Shown here piece after piece: positions 24,339 through 34,114 of a stretch of DNA of 64,000 nt; position 1 is the first letter of the stretch, and each line of letters opens with the position of its first letter. The notes below the pieces were generated by a model. The model was not told the DNA's origin. It did no database searches and saw only the letters and a list, made by a program, of their open reading frames with translations. The stretch covers positions 59,464,886-59,528,885 of the forward strand of contig CM049322.1 in NCBI GenBank assembly GCA_026874595.1, read 5' to 3'. Made by a program: the position numbers and the translations under genes. The stretch comes from Sipunculus nudus. Taxonomy: Eukaryota > Annelida > Sipuncula > Golfingiida > Sipunculidae.

Positions 24339-24652
24339 TGTGAGTACAGCGCTGACTGCTGCTCCAAGATGTGTTATTACGGTAGATGTCAGCCCGAAAA
24401 TGACTGTGCCGACCTCAAAGGAAAAAGGTGAGTACCAGAGCTGTATATCATAGAAACACAAGGGCAATACAATTACAATTGTATTGTAATCAGGTTACTC
24501 GTGACAGGTTCCATACTTGTGAAAAGCCATTAAATCTGGAATAAATTCTTTTCAGTGATCTTTTAGAGGAAAACCAGCACGATGACACTAGTAATCATTC
24601 AGGGTACCTTTACACAATATTTCCCGACGGTCTGGAAGTACCATACAAATGA
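24339..24652 (+). CDS. Cysteine-rich protein, 3' exons (partial gene)
   Basis: Proposed exons are 24339-24427 and 24556-24652. The first follows a TCGTTGCAG acceptor and ends at a strong AAG|GTGAGT donor. Read from TGT it encodes C-x5-CC-x3-C-x4-C-x5-C (CEYSADCCSKMCYYGRCQ, then a further Cys), compact and knottin-like in appearance. The exon ends in phase 2. The next exon, after TTCTTTTCAG, restores the frame (AG+T = Ser) and encodes an acidic tail ending ...PDGLEVPYK before TGA. No signal-peptide exon was found upstream, because the preceding 3.4 kb is the minisatellite. The 'DCCS..C....C' arrangement recalls inhibitor-cystine-knot peptides, but the family and function are unknown. Transcription is unproven. 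Confidence 0.5.
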
Positions 24653-24731
24653 AAGTAAGTATATATAGTTTATGATCGTAATTGTAAGACTGGTTATATA
24701 TATATATGTATATATATTCTGTTCATCCCAG

Positions 24732-24851
24732 TGTCGTCGACATGTGGACTGTTGCTCAAGAAATTGTAGAACGTACACGTGTGAAGCGAAGCAATCAAGC
24801 ATCCACGGGAGTGTCACGTTACCGGTGACGGCTGCTATGACCACAATGTAA
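24732..24851 (+). CDS. Second cysteine-rich exon, same cysteine spacing (partial)
   Basis: After a TTCATCCCAG acceptor, reading from TGT gives CRRHVDCCSRNCRTYTCE. This has C-x5-CC-x3-C-x4-C, the same spacing as the exon at 24339, then about 22 residues to TAA. Both exons begin exactly at the first cysteine and need an incoming phase-0 junction. This one therefore cannot follow the 24339 exon (phase-2 exit) in the same frame. It may be an alternative terminal exon or a duplicated, neighbouring gene copy. Function is unknown. Confidence 0.45.
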   Translation, partial: CRRHVDCCSRNCRTYTCEAKQSSIHGSVTLPVTAAMTTM

Positions 24852-26390
24852 CAAGTGGAGGATGATTTTAAAGGCCCATACATTGATCGAGGGTTCTAAC
24901 AAATATGTGTTTTTTATATTTTCAGTTAATCATAATGGACAAAATGAGAGCAGAGTGACAGCTGTTAGTGCACTCTTACATTCGGCTGTGGCGCCCCCTC
25001 TGAACACTAAGAGACATTTTATCAATCATTTTAACATTCCGTTTATACTTGCTGTGCTCATTATGAGTCAGCACATTTGGAAAAAAAATATATACATCTC
25101 ATAATGATCAATATATAAACCGTACCTTTATACTGTAGTGAAATTGTACAAGAATTATAACGTTTATTCGAATTGTTTCATTGCATTAACGACACAAAAG
25201 CGAGAGACATTTTGTATCAAGTGCCTTTCATGAAAAGCAATTTTTAGAAAACCGAAAACGCAAAATGGAGATAATCTGCGTTTGCCAGGGCAACACACGT
25301 CGGTTATTTTAGCTGCGTGTAACAGTTTTTAAATTGTTTTATTGAAAGAATTACATGCAATCAGAAACAATATCACTTGTATTAATAATCATATAGACAT
25401 GGCGTAAGAACATTCAACTTATTCCCCGAACAGGTTCACATGAAATGTAACTAGATAAATGAGGAGTTCTCCAAATAATATTGACCTCATTTTTGTTGTA
25501 TCAACAATTCAATGTATGAAGACCTGTCCACATTTAAATACGCTAGACTGTAAACACCAACTGCGGTGCCGCGTCGGGCCGGGTCTTCAGTCAGTATGCG
25601 TGGGTTGGGAGCACATAGTTCATTAATCACGGAGTTAAATGTCTAAAAAAGAAATAAAACGTATAGAGGAAGATTTTCTTTACTTAATGTTACATGTTTC
25701 TGAATCAACATCATTATATGTGCTAAATGTACTCAATTTTTATATACAATATGTACAATAACAAACAAAATTATAAGATTAACGCGTAATGTAAGCTAAA
25801 CAAAGTCTCTGGTATGTCCTGTAACACAATTAAATATTAAATTAAAGTCTTGTCCCATTCGGCTAGCACAAGATGTTCGTGGCAATTCCCAGTTTACAGC
25901 TAAACGTCCGGTTCAAAGTTAGACCAAAGTTTATGGTAGCTCAAAAAAGTTCGTGGCAGGTCTGCAGACGGATAACTTAGTCCACATGTTATGCTGTTGG
26001 GGTGTAACCACAGCCAGGGTCCTGTATAAAAAAAACAGTCCTCGTCGGCGAATTATGTTTATCTTGAAAACCTGGTAAGTGAAAATGTTTACATTAACAA
26101 ATCTAGATGGGACGCTTGGGCATTCCGATTCTAGAAAATCACTGACTGGTTACATATTTTATTATTGTTAGACGTGTAAAGTATAAAAATATGAAATATG
26201 AATCAAATGTATGTTTTAAGGCAAGGAATATGTTCCAAAAGAAACACGGGAATCCGCATGCCTAGCAGCAGAAAAGGATCCAAAATAGAAGGCGGACCTT
26301 TTTCGGACACTGCAGCCTTTTTTTAAGGGTTTCACACCTCTTTTTTGCCACTTGGACCCCCCTCCTTCCGGACCTTGTGAACTTTGAAGA
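24852..26390. other. No gene recognised
   Basis: AT-rich sequence after the cysteine-rich exons. No additional exon with the cysteine pattern was found, and no repeat family shared with other parts of the window. Confidence 0.45.
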
Positions 26391-27253
26391 CAGCTAAAGC
26401 AACACAACCAGCACGACCTCCACTAAGTCAGACTATTCCGCTACAGAAGACAGCACAAGCAACACAACCAGCACGACCTCCACTTAGTCAGACTATTAAG
26501 GTACAGAAGACAGCACAAGCAACACACCCAGCACGACCTCCACTTAGTCAGACTATTCCGCTACAGAAGACAGCACAGCAACACAACCAGCACAACCTCA
26601 ACTTAGTCAGACTATTCCGCTACAGAAGACAGCACAAGCAACACAACCAGCACAACCTCCACTTAGTCAGACTGTTAAGGTACAGAAGACAGCACAAGCA
26701 ACACACCCAGCACGACCTCCACTTAGTCAGACTATTCCGCTACAGAAGACAGCACAGCAACACAACCAGCACAACCTCCACTTAGTCAGACTATTCCGCT
26801 ACAGAAGACAGCACAAGCAACACAACCAGCACGACCTCCACTTAGTCAGACTATTAAGCTACAGAAGACAGCACAAGCAAAACAACCAGCACGACCTCCA
26901 CTTATACAGACTATTAAGCTACCGAAGACAGCACAAGCAACACAATCAGTACACTCTCCACTTAGTCAGACTTTTAGGCAACAGAAGACAATGCAAGCTA
27001 CACAATCAGCACGACCTCCCCTTAGTCAGATTATTCCGCTACAGAAGACAGCACAAGCAACACAACCATCACGACCTCTACTTAGTCAGACTATTCCGCT
27101 ACAGAAGGCAGCACCAGCATCACAATCAGCACGACCTCCCCTTAGTCAGATTATTCCGCTACAGAAGACAGCACAAGCAACACAACCAGCACGACCTTCC
27201 CCTAGACTTTTAGGCTACAGAAGTCAGCACAAGCAACGCAACAAGAACAGCTA
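26391..27253 (+). repeat. 60-bp minisatellite reading as 20-aa Pro/Gln-rich repeats
   Basis: About 14 units with core 'cagcacgacctccacttagt' + 'cagactattccgctacagaa' + 'gacagcacaagcaacacaac'. In one frame each unit encodes ATQPARPPLSQTIPLQKTAQ. Units 4 and 7 (starting 26571 and 26750) are 59 bp, lacking one A, and each breaks the frame. The repeat frame is open for the first three units (an ATG is available at 26384) and again from about 26810 to the TAG ending at 27254. Units 2-4 and 5-7 are near-identical triplets, a 179-bp higher-order repeat. It could be a decayed or polymorphic coding repeat or a non-coding minisatellite. I found no splice or promoter evidence. Confidence 0.85.
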
Positions 27254-27484
27254 GGCCACCATCCCCATTATAATTACACCAGTATTCTAGAGATAAACCT
27301 TGCACGTGATTCTAGGCTATATATATTCACATAGAATCCTGTTAGCTTTTTCATTTATGTGCAAGTGTATAAATTTGCATGGCTGTTATCAAATCCACGA
27401 ATATAAAAACACAAGTTTCGTATCACCATTTTCATCTTTATTTTCCACATATTATGCTGACTTTCTAACAAAATCAATATCCGG

Positions 27485-27760
27485 CAGTTTTAAAGGCCTA
27501 CTTCCATGAAAAAAATAAAATGAAATACTACTGAAGGTTTATTCATTTACATGTATATGTATAAATTATGGTATAATAAAATCAAGCTTTGCGCACTTAA
27601 CCGTAAAAATTTAAATCGAAAGACCCGTAATCCACCCCACTCAGGGGCCCGAAGCCAAACAGAAGCGTCCTGGCCAAGGCGATTGTGACGTCACAACCAG
27701 AACACACCGGGCGGTATTGTATGGCATCAGTTGAGTTTAACACGATCTGGGGAAAATATC
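27485..27760 (+). repeat. Dispersed repeat with 'ttaaaggcctacttcca' end and CRE-like core, copy 1
   Basis: Shares 'ttaaaggcctacttcca' and 'tgtgacgtcacaaccagaac' with the reverse complement of 29640-29880, in the same order. The palindrome TGACGTCA is a perfect CRE/ATF site. The sequence between the shared motifs is poorly conserved. Confidence 0.5.
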
Positions 27761-28711
27761 CCAAAGTATTGCGTCGTCGGGTTGAGCAGTAACATCAAGG
27801 GTGATGGTGTGAGCTTAATAATATTTTAACAAGTGTATAAGCCACATGTTCGTGCCAAATGGACAGGATTTCCAGAAGAGGCCGAACTGGACCCGGCCGG
27901 GCATGATCTGGGAAGGGGATTCCCCAGGTTTGGCTATACTGACATGAGGGTGCGGACGGACTTTTCCTGACATTTAGACACCTTTGTTGCCACTTTGTTG
28001 CCACTCTATATCCCTTACATGCGTAGGCTGCTAACTAGGAAATGATGCTGCTTTTCATCTTTACGACTCCTGTATCTCTTAGTCTTCAACTTTGCACCTG
28101 TTATTCCGCGACTTGGCCTTGACACGCTGGGAGCTGGCACCACGCAGTCTGCACACTAGCAGACGCCGGATCAGGATTTCAAGCGACATGTTAAATGACA
28201 ACCAACATATAGCTGTTTTAAATAATTTTAAATAATAATTTATTGTAAATGTATACGTTTCTTGGAATCAAATCTGCTATCATGCAGAGTATTATAACTG
28301 GAATGTATGGTTTCTGGACACATTTTTTTTTAATATAACACAATTCTTAAATTGGAGGATACTAAAAGTACCCCTGAAATCCAGATAAACGGTATTATAT
28401 CAGCCCAAACAAAAACAGAGCAATTATTCTTAAAATCTTGCTTGTAAATTTTTATTTGCACAAGTAAAGCCTAGCTGAGGCAGTATGGCAAGAACTTTAC
28501 CTATAACATTGCCAACATAAAACAGATTATTAATAGTCACGGGGCTTTCCGTCTGGTGGAGTGTTATATACAGAACTGTATCATACATATATATACTGTG
28601 TATAATTATAATGTCACTGTGTGTTTTTTTTTTTATGAAACATGGCTCTCTCATAATTCATCTAAAAATGTGAATTTCATGCTTTGTATTATATATTTCA
28701 AATTCATTAAA

Positions 28712-28768
<57 letters not shown>

Positions 28769-29600
28769 TTATAAAAGGAAAGAGTGTAAATTATATAAAT
28801 AAATGTATGTATCATTTCCATGATGATGGGTCGAAGGGGGGGGAGTACTTAAAATTAGTACCACCCTCCATCGGGATGGTTGTGGTACGTATACAGCTTC
28901 ATTTAAGACTAGCCCTGTGTGTGGTACTATAAGGTTACATGTATTTATGAGGTAAGGCCTGCCAAGTAAAAACTCGCTTTACGAAAAGTATATATAGTTA
29001 TACTACTGCTAAACAAAAAAGCGCTTATCAATGTCAAAACAACAATTTTGCATTTCTGATTATGAAGCATGTATGTATAAATTATGATAAAAAGAAAGGA
29101 CCAGCGCTTTATTCATACGACAAACCAAGTTGCTTATCAGCTGATTTTTGCAGAATCACCACGGCACCAGTCACAACATTGTAACAGTTAATATTATCAC
29201 AACAACAAACTTTGTTGCAAAGCGTCGCGAGCGATATTGAACAAACCCGACCAAGTCAAGAATCACCATTGGCATTTTGACTACTCTACATTTTCTTGCT
29301 ATAAATATTATATCAATGAATATTCTCGTTATTTTGATAATAATCACCAGATTGAGAATATCCCTTAAAATTCCCACAGACTCCATCCTCGATTTTGTAC
29401 AGCCTGTTACTTCGTCACAGGAATCAAACCTGTTCCCAGTGTTGGCGTGTTGGCTTGCAGCGGCCGCTGTCTGTGTCACCGACTTCTGTTTCTAACAACT
29501 TATACATGGCAAAAAATTACATGAGGCTTAATGGCGAAGTTGCCATAAATCTACAGATCTAAATTCGCCGCTTTATTCTCCTTTAACGGGTCTCAGACAG
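27761..29600. other. No gene recognised
   Basis: Contains a (CT)n(TA)n microsatellite at about 28710-28764 and short frames without recognisable domains. A possible palindromic T-arm-like sequence at about 29415-29435 was rejected as a tRNA. Confidence 0.45.
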
Positions 29601-29639
29601 TGTCATCTTACGATGATTCCTCCGCCTCGCTTGATCAGA

Positions 29640-29880
29640 TCGACCCGTCGGCCTTGCTGAAACCACGTGGACGCGCAACCAGGGTTCTGGTTGTGACGTC
29701 ACACACGTCCCAAGGGCTGTCTCAACTTTTGTAGGGGGCTCCCAGGACTCTGTTCACATATTCGTTCCTATCACGGATAGTAGCTCCCCAATGTCAGTAA
29801 TTTTTACATCAGTTCTATTTGTAGGTTCATACCTTTCATATATGCAAAAACACCCTGAGGGTGGAAGTAGGCCTTTAAAC
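29640..29880 (-). repeat. Dispersed repeat with 'ttaaaggcctacttcca' end and CRE-like core, copy 2 (inverted)
   Basis: On the minus strand it reads 'ttaaaggcctacttccaccc' and, about 145 bp further, 'tgtgacgtcacaaccagaac', as in 27485-27760 on the plus strand. The pair encloses about 1.9 kb. Confidence 0.5.
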
Positions 29881-30259
29881 CACCGTTTTCACTACCATGT
29901 ATCAGAACATACCAAATAAACTCCACAATGTAATATTTTACCTGGTTCAAAATATTTTGGTTGTTCGATCTAGGATATTCATAACCAATACCTTTCAGAT
30001 ACCATTACAAAAAACATTATCCCTTTGCCCGACCAGGGAAGTTGTCGAATAAGAGAGGTATTACTGTATATATTGTCTCATTGAATGACAACATATTATT
30101 CTTTGTTAAATATTTATCATAATGTGTTCCGAGGCTGATAATCAAATGGAAGGGAACAGTGACATAAATAACGGCGACTATGCATGCATGAGAGACAAGT
30201 TCATATTAGCAAAGGGTCTACAGCTGTTTCAGCTCCATGTACGAATAATCATTTAGGCT

Positions 30260-31428
30260 TCAAAAATGATTATTGACAAACGTAAGGTTCCGATAAAAAT
30301 TAATATCAAAGTCGGGGTTCGTTTCCTGAAGTGTACGATTTACATACCACTGTTCAGCACATTCAAATGCAACTGGATCAAGATGAAAATCTATCTTGTT
30401 GAGGAAAAGATTCTTTGAGTTTGCAAACCGGTACAAGTCTCCGACCCCGAAGTTACAAATCTGTCTGATCCAGTGTCCATGACAGTTTTGATTCCCTTCG
30501 AAGATCCACATTTTGAGCCGGGTATAGGTCAGTTTATCGTCCGGGTCACCTACATGTAACATTGTTCACATGTTTAAATGGCATCGTATCACCACACGAT
30601 GATGTAATGATTATAGCTATTGAGAATTTGCTTATATTTGAAAAGAAAACAGGAAATAAATGTATGATGTTCAAAACAGATCATTTGATAAATATATAAC
30701 ATATCAAATAAGATACAAGCGGGAAGCTTTTAAAATAATTATCTAAGAAAACAAAAACGTATAATTTCTTCTTAATAATCATATATAACATTATACAAGG
30801 TTTTAAAGGAAATGGATCATGTTTTCATATAAATTATGTAATTGAACAAATATCTTTCCTATTTATGCAAGGTACAACAATGTTTCCCATATTATTTCTT
30901 TGATAAATTGTGAGACTTATGTACATACTGGTATGTCTATATTTGATTCAAGTTATAAAAATCTCCCAGTGTTGTGTGTGTGTATAATATATTTTCATAA
31001 GCATACCTTTATAGGCACCGGGAACCCCCAGCTGTGGGTTATGATTTAATGTTGAGAAGTAGTGTTCGTCTGGAATGTGGATATCCTTTACCCATTCCAA
31101 AAAGCGCAGAGCTGTTTTATTGAACAAAATGTATTCAACAAAGCCTCTTGAAGCAGCAATGTGCGTCGATCCTTTAACGACTGTGATCCCATCTGGTGGT
31201 GAGGACTTTAAAACTGTAGGTCGCCCAAGTTCCGGCGGCCAGCGATATTGAAACCAGTTTAATAGTCTCCTGAAAAGAGAAAGGATTGTGTACCAGCAGA
31301 TCACCATCATTATGTACAGACGACTATCTTGTCATTGTCCATTTGTCGGTATCACTCATTAAAACTGTTACCAATTTCGGAATCTTCTGAACACAGGAAT
31401 TACGGTAGCGGGTAAGTAACTGAAGAAT

Positions 31429-31492
<64 letters not shown>

Positions 31493-31693
31493 TATATAAC
31501 TCTGAAGGAAAACAACACTGTTAATTCACAACAGTCTGTTTCACGGGCTAACCACACTCACCTGATGATCGGGTCGCATCCCGTGAAAGAGACTGTTGTG
31601 AATTAACAGTGTTGTTTTTCTTCAGAGTTATACCGCTCTGGCCTAGTCTGTAGGCCATAGAGCACTTTACATCGGAGGGTAACACTGCCTTTT

Positions 31694-31746
<53 letters not shown>

Positions 31747-32080
31747 GACATATATGCGTACTTTGGATAGGCGACCCTTCGACGTGATGTCATAATATGT
31801 CATTCGGTTTCGCGGAATTCCCGAGTGAGGCAATGTGTACTCACTGTACCACGCTCACCCAGGGCTTCACAGTTATAATATTACTAAATATCCAATAAGA
31901 ATGTAAAAACACTGTTTCTGGCATTATATGGACTCTATACATTGTCCTTCTATCATACATAACGTCTCTCGCAACGTTTCCACTTAATTACCACCTGACG
32001 AAGAAGCCAGTGTGCTTCGAAATTCGTGTGTAAATTAACTGGTTAGTCTATTGAAAAGGCGTCACTCTTTATCTTTACCT

Positions 32081-32162
<82 letters not shown>

Positions 32163-33498
32163 ATATATATATACATACAAACATGCAAACACTTCCTTAA
32201 AGATGAACTAACATCTTTTTCTTCTTAAAGGTTTACATAAAAGCTCAAAGTATTCTTTTAATTTCGTTAGATATTATTCCATTTTACACAATTATAATAT
32301 TTAAGATCATTCCTTAGACAAGTTGATTCTTTGCTCTCTGTATAACATTCTACATTTGCACAATATTGGCATTTTCTAAAATACATAACATACAGTTGAT
32401 ATTTAATATTATTTAATCGCCTCTTTCTTACGTCTATGGAAGACGCATTTTTCGCCTTTAACTCATCAAGGCCAATCCCTGGTAGTAAAATATAGCACGT
32501 AATTCTTCAATTAACTTAAATTTCCGAAGTGTTTGGTTTTTATTATGACTCTCAAGAATGTGTTACTTTAACATGTGTTGTATAGACATTGTACTCTTTA
32601 TTTCTTGCACAGTTAAATAGACAATACCCTCAAATATTTTATCCAAAATGTGTTATGACAGAAATGATAAAAATATAAAGGGTTCATACTTGCGAAGTGT
32701 CCCCTCTATGTCGTTTGACCCGTTGAATGCCTTTAATATATGTACCAGCTCCAAATTGGTTTTCAAAGGAAAATCTTGTCCCGTGAGGTTGATAAAATAT
32801 TTCCACTTTTTAAACTTCCAAAGATCCTTTAAACAGTGCAGTTCTGCCTGTAACACAGAGAACGTACCCCAACGTACGTCCGCAGATTTGGAAGATACGA
32901 AAACATTGGAATAACATTTTACGATATTGTGTAAAGTTCCCTTGAAAATGTTCGAGGCTTTCCTATCGATATGAAAACAGTAATAGTTATGAGGTCTATA
33001 GACAGCCCGAAGTAACCTTATAACTTGCTCTATATCTTTATACACTAATATCCCAAAGGCGATGGGAAAACTTAATTCTGTTTCTGTTACTTTAAAATGG
33101 CATCGGGTAAAATGGAAGTAAAACTCGGTGCAACTTTTAGACAGGTTGAACAAATTATCCTCAAAATTACGATTTCTCTTGAAACAATCTTTGCATTGTC
33201 CTGCTTGGAAATCATCCGTCCTGTTCAAATTAAAGAATTCTCCACATTGGACTTCAGTTTGGTAATGATATGTCGAAAGTGAACTGCCATTGACGTTTAA
33301 GCTTGGTAGTTTTTTGCATGTGATTTCTTGTTTTTCCGCCTTCTCCTTTACTTTGGAAAGCCCAGATTGGTAATTATACAAAACTATGGAAACTATAATA
33401 AAGAGCTGAAATGCTGCTACCAGCTTGTACCAATGTTTAAGGTATCTCAGAATTGGTACAGCTGCAGTGCTGAAGCTTAAAACTGGATGACGCTCCAT
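30260..33498 (-). CDS. GCNT: Core-2/I-branching beta-1,6-N-acetylglucosaminyltransferase (GT14), three exons
   Basis: Complete gene on the minus strand: exons 33498-32690, 31269-31007 and 30549-30260. It totals 1362 nt, 453 aa plus stop, and exon phases 2 and 1 match at both GT-AG introns. It is a type II Golgi membrane protein: a short cytosolic tail, a transmembrane helix at about 26-43, then a stem. The GT14 'Branch' domain follows: FPIAFGILVYKDIEQVIRLL (144-163), CFHIDRKAS (174-182), VRWGTFSVLQAEL (208-220), FINLTGQDFPLKTNLE (235-250), STHIAASRGFVEYI (304-317), PDEHYFSTLN (336-345) and CNFGVGDLYRF in exon 3. E338 in PDEH corresponds to the proposed catalytic base of mouse C2GnT. The family adds GlcNAc in beta-1,6 linkage to O-glycan cores or poly-LacNAc using UDP-GlcNAc. 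Length and cysteines fit GCNT1/3/4-type enzymes; exact acceptor specificity cannot be told. An acceptor-like TTTTAG lies about 35 nt before the ATG, suggesting a 5' UTR exon. Confidence 0.93.
31493..31690 (+). mobile_element. Penelope-like terminal repeat remnant with inverted tip, in GCNT intron 1
   Basis: 31554-31690 matches the 3' end of the Penelope-like element at 14.5 kb (hammerhead region, then 'cagtgttgtttttcttcag') and continues into 'cggagggtaacactgcct', which resembles the 5' start of that element. Immediately upstream, 31493-31547 is the reverse complement of the same 3' segment. The region is therefore a palindrome with ~50-bp arms that could fold into a long hairpin. An additional small hairpin, TGGCCTA/TAGGCCA, lies at about 31639-31657. 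Inverted tips of this kind are known for Penelope-like insertions. Confidence 0.7.
31554..31612 (+). ncRNA. Hammerhead ribozyme motif, type I, in GCNT intron (copy 2)
   Basis: Core box CTGATGA (31562-31568) is intact, followed by stem II CGGG-tcgcat-CCCG (31570-31583) and core box GAAA (31585-31588). Stem III AGAG/CTGT (31588-31591 with 31593-31596) has one mismatch (G89/G95; the other copy has C). The cleavage triplet is GTT, with cleavage predicted after 31597. Stem I pairs CAC (31559-31561) with GTG (31598-31600), and ACACT (31554-31558) with AGTGT (31608-31612), around a one-sided 7-nt internal loop. The motif is antisense to the GCNT transcript, so it would be made only from plus-strand transcription. 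Confidence 0.72.
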
Positions 33499-34114
33499 GG
33501 ATAAACATATTCCGTTGTCAGTTCAACAGTTCATCCTAAAATGACCATATTACGGGCATTAAGTATACGTCCAGTATGATATTAATCTAATTAGACTTAC
33601 AAATAGGTAAAAATTAATATGTTACAATATTCAACAGTGATACTTAATTTGCCCCTAGATTCAGTTATAAAGCATTTTCGTAATAAACAGAATGATTACT
33701 TAAGCTTTACATTTGAAATGTCATTTGAATTTTATAATATAACTGTTAATTTTACTTGAACCATCCATAACTTGCCTGTCAGAAAATTTATGTAGATCAT
33801 ATTTATGTTATTGTTCGATAGCTTACACTAATTACACATTCTACATAGTTAAATTCAACATTGATAAGTTTTTCTGAAATATAAGAACAATTAGATCATA
33901 ACTCACATGGCCTTCTCTCACTGTATCTCTCTCCCCTACTATATGTGATCAACAAACCTCACAGCTGTTATGCGTTCATAAATAAATACAGATCATTGAT
34001 TATAGACGGACCTATATTTACGTCATCAAGATCAAGAAGCATCGGCTCCAGACACGTAGATATTTGCTCTGCCCCCTTAAACATATGCGATAGTCATATT
34101 TTAGATTAATGTTA
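33499..34114. other. Upstream region of the GCNT gene, no further gene seen
   Basis: AT-rich. It probably contains the 5' UTR and promoter of the minus-strand GCNT gene, but no TATA box or transcription start can be assigned by eye. Confidence 0.4.

Larger units (their letters stand above)
31437..32171. repeat. Long (TA)n and (CT)n(TA)n tracts in GCNT intron 1
   Basis: Three dinucleotide runs lie in the 1.4-kb first intron: (TA)n at about 31437-31495, (TA)n at about 31695-31743, and (CT)n followed by (TA)n at about 32082-32171. The first two flank the hammerhead-bearing Penelope remnant. Confidence 0.9.

Noticed and set aside
24339-24851. Confident naming of the cysteine-rich exons as a venom-type or antimicrobial knottin
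   Set aside because: Only the spacing of five to six cysteines supports it; no signal peptide exon, full cystine-knot framework or homologue could be confirmed from the window.
29415-29435. tRNA T-arm-like ACAGG-TTTGATT-CCTGT on the minus strand
   Set aside because: The loop departs from TTCRANY, and I could not fold an acceptor stem, D-arm or anticodon arm at proper spacing around it.
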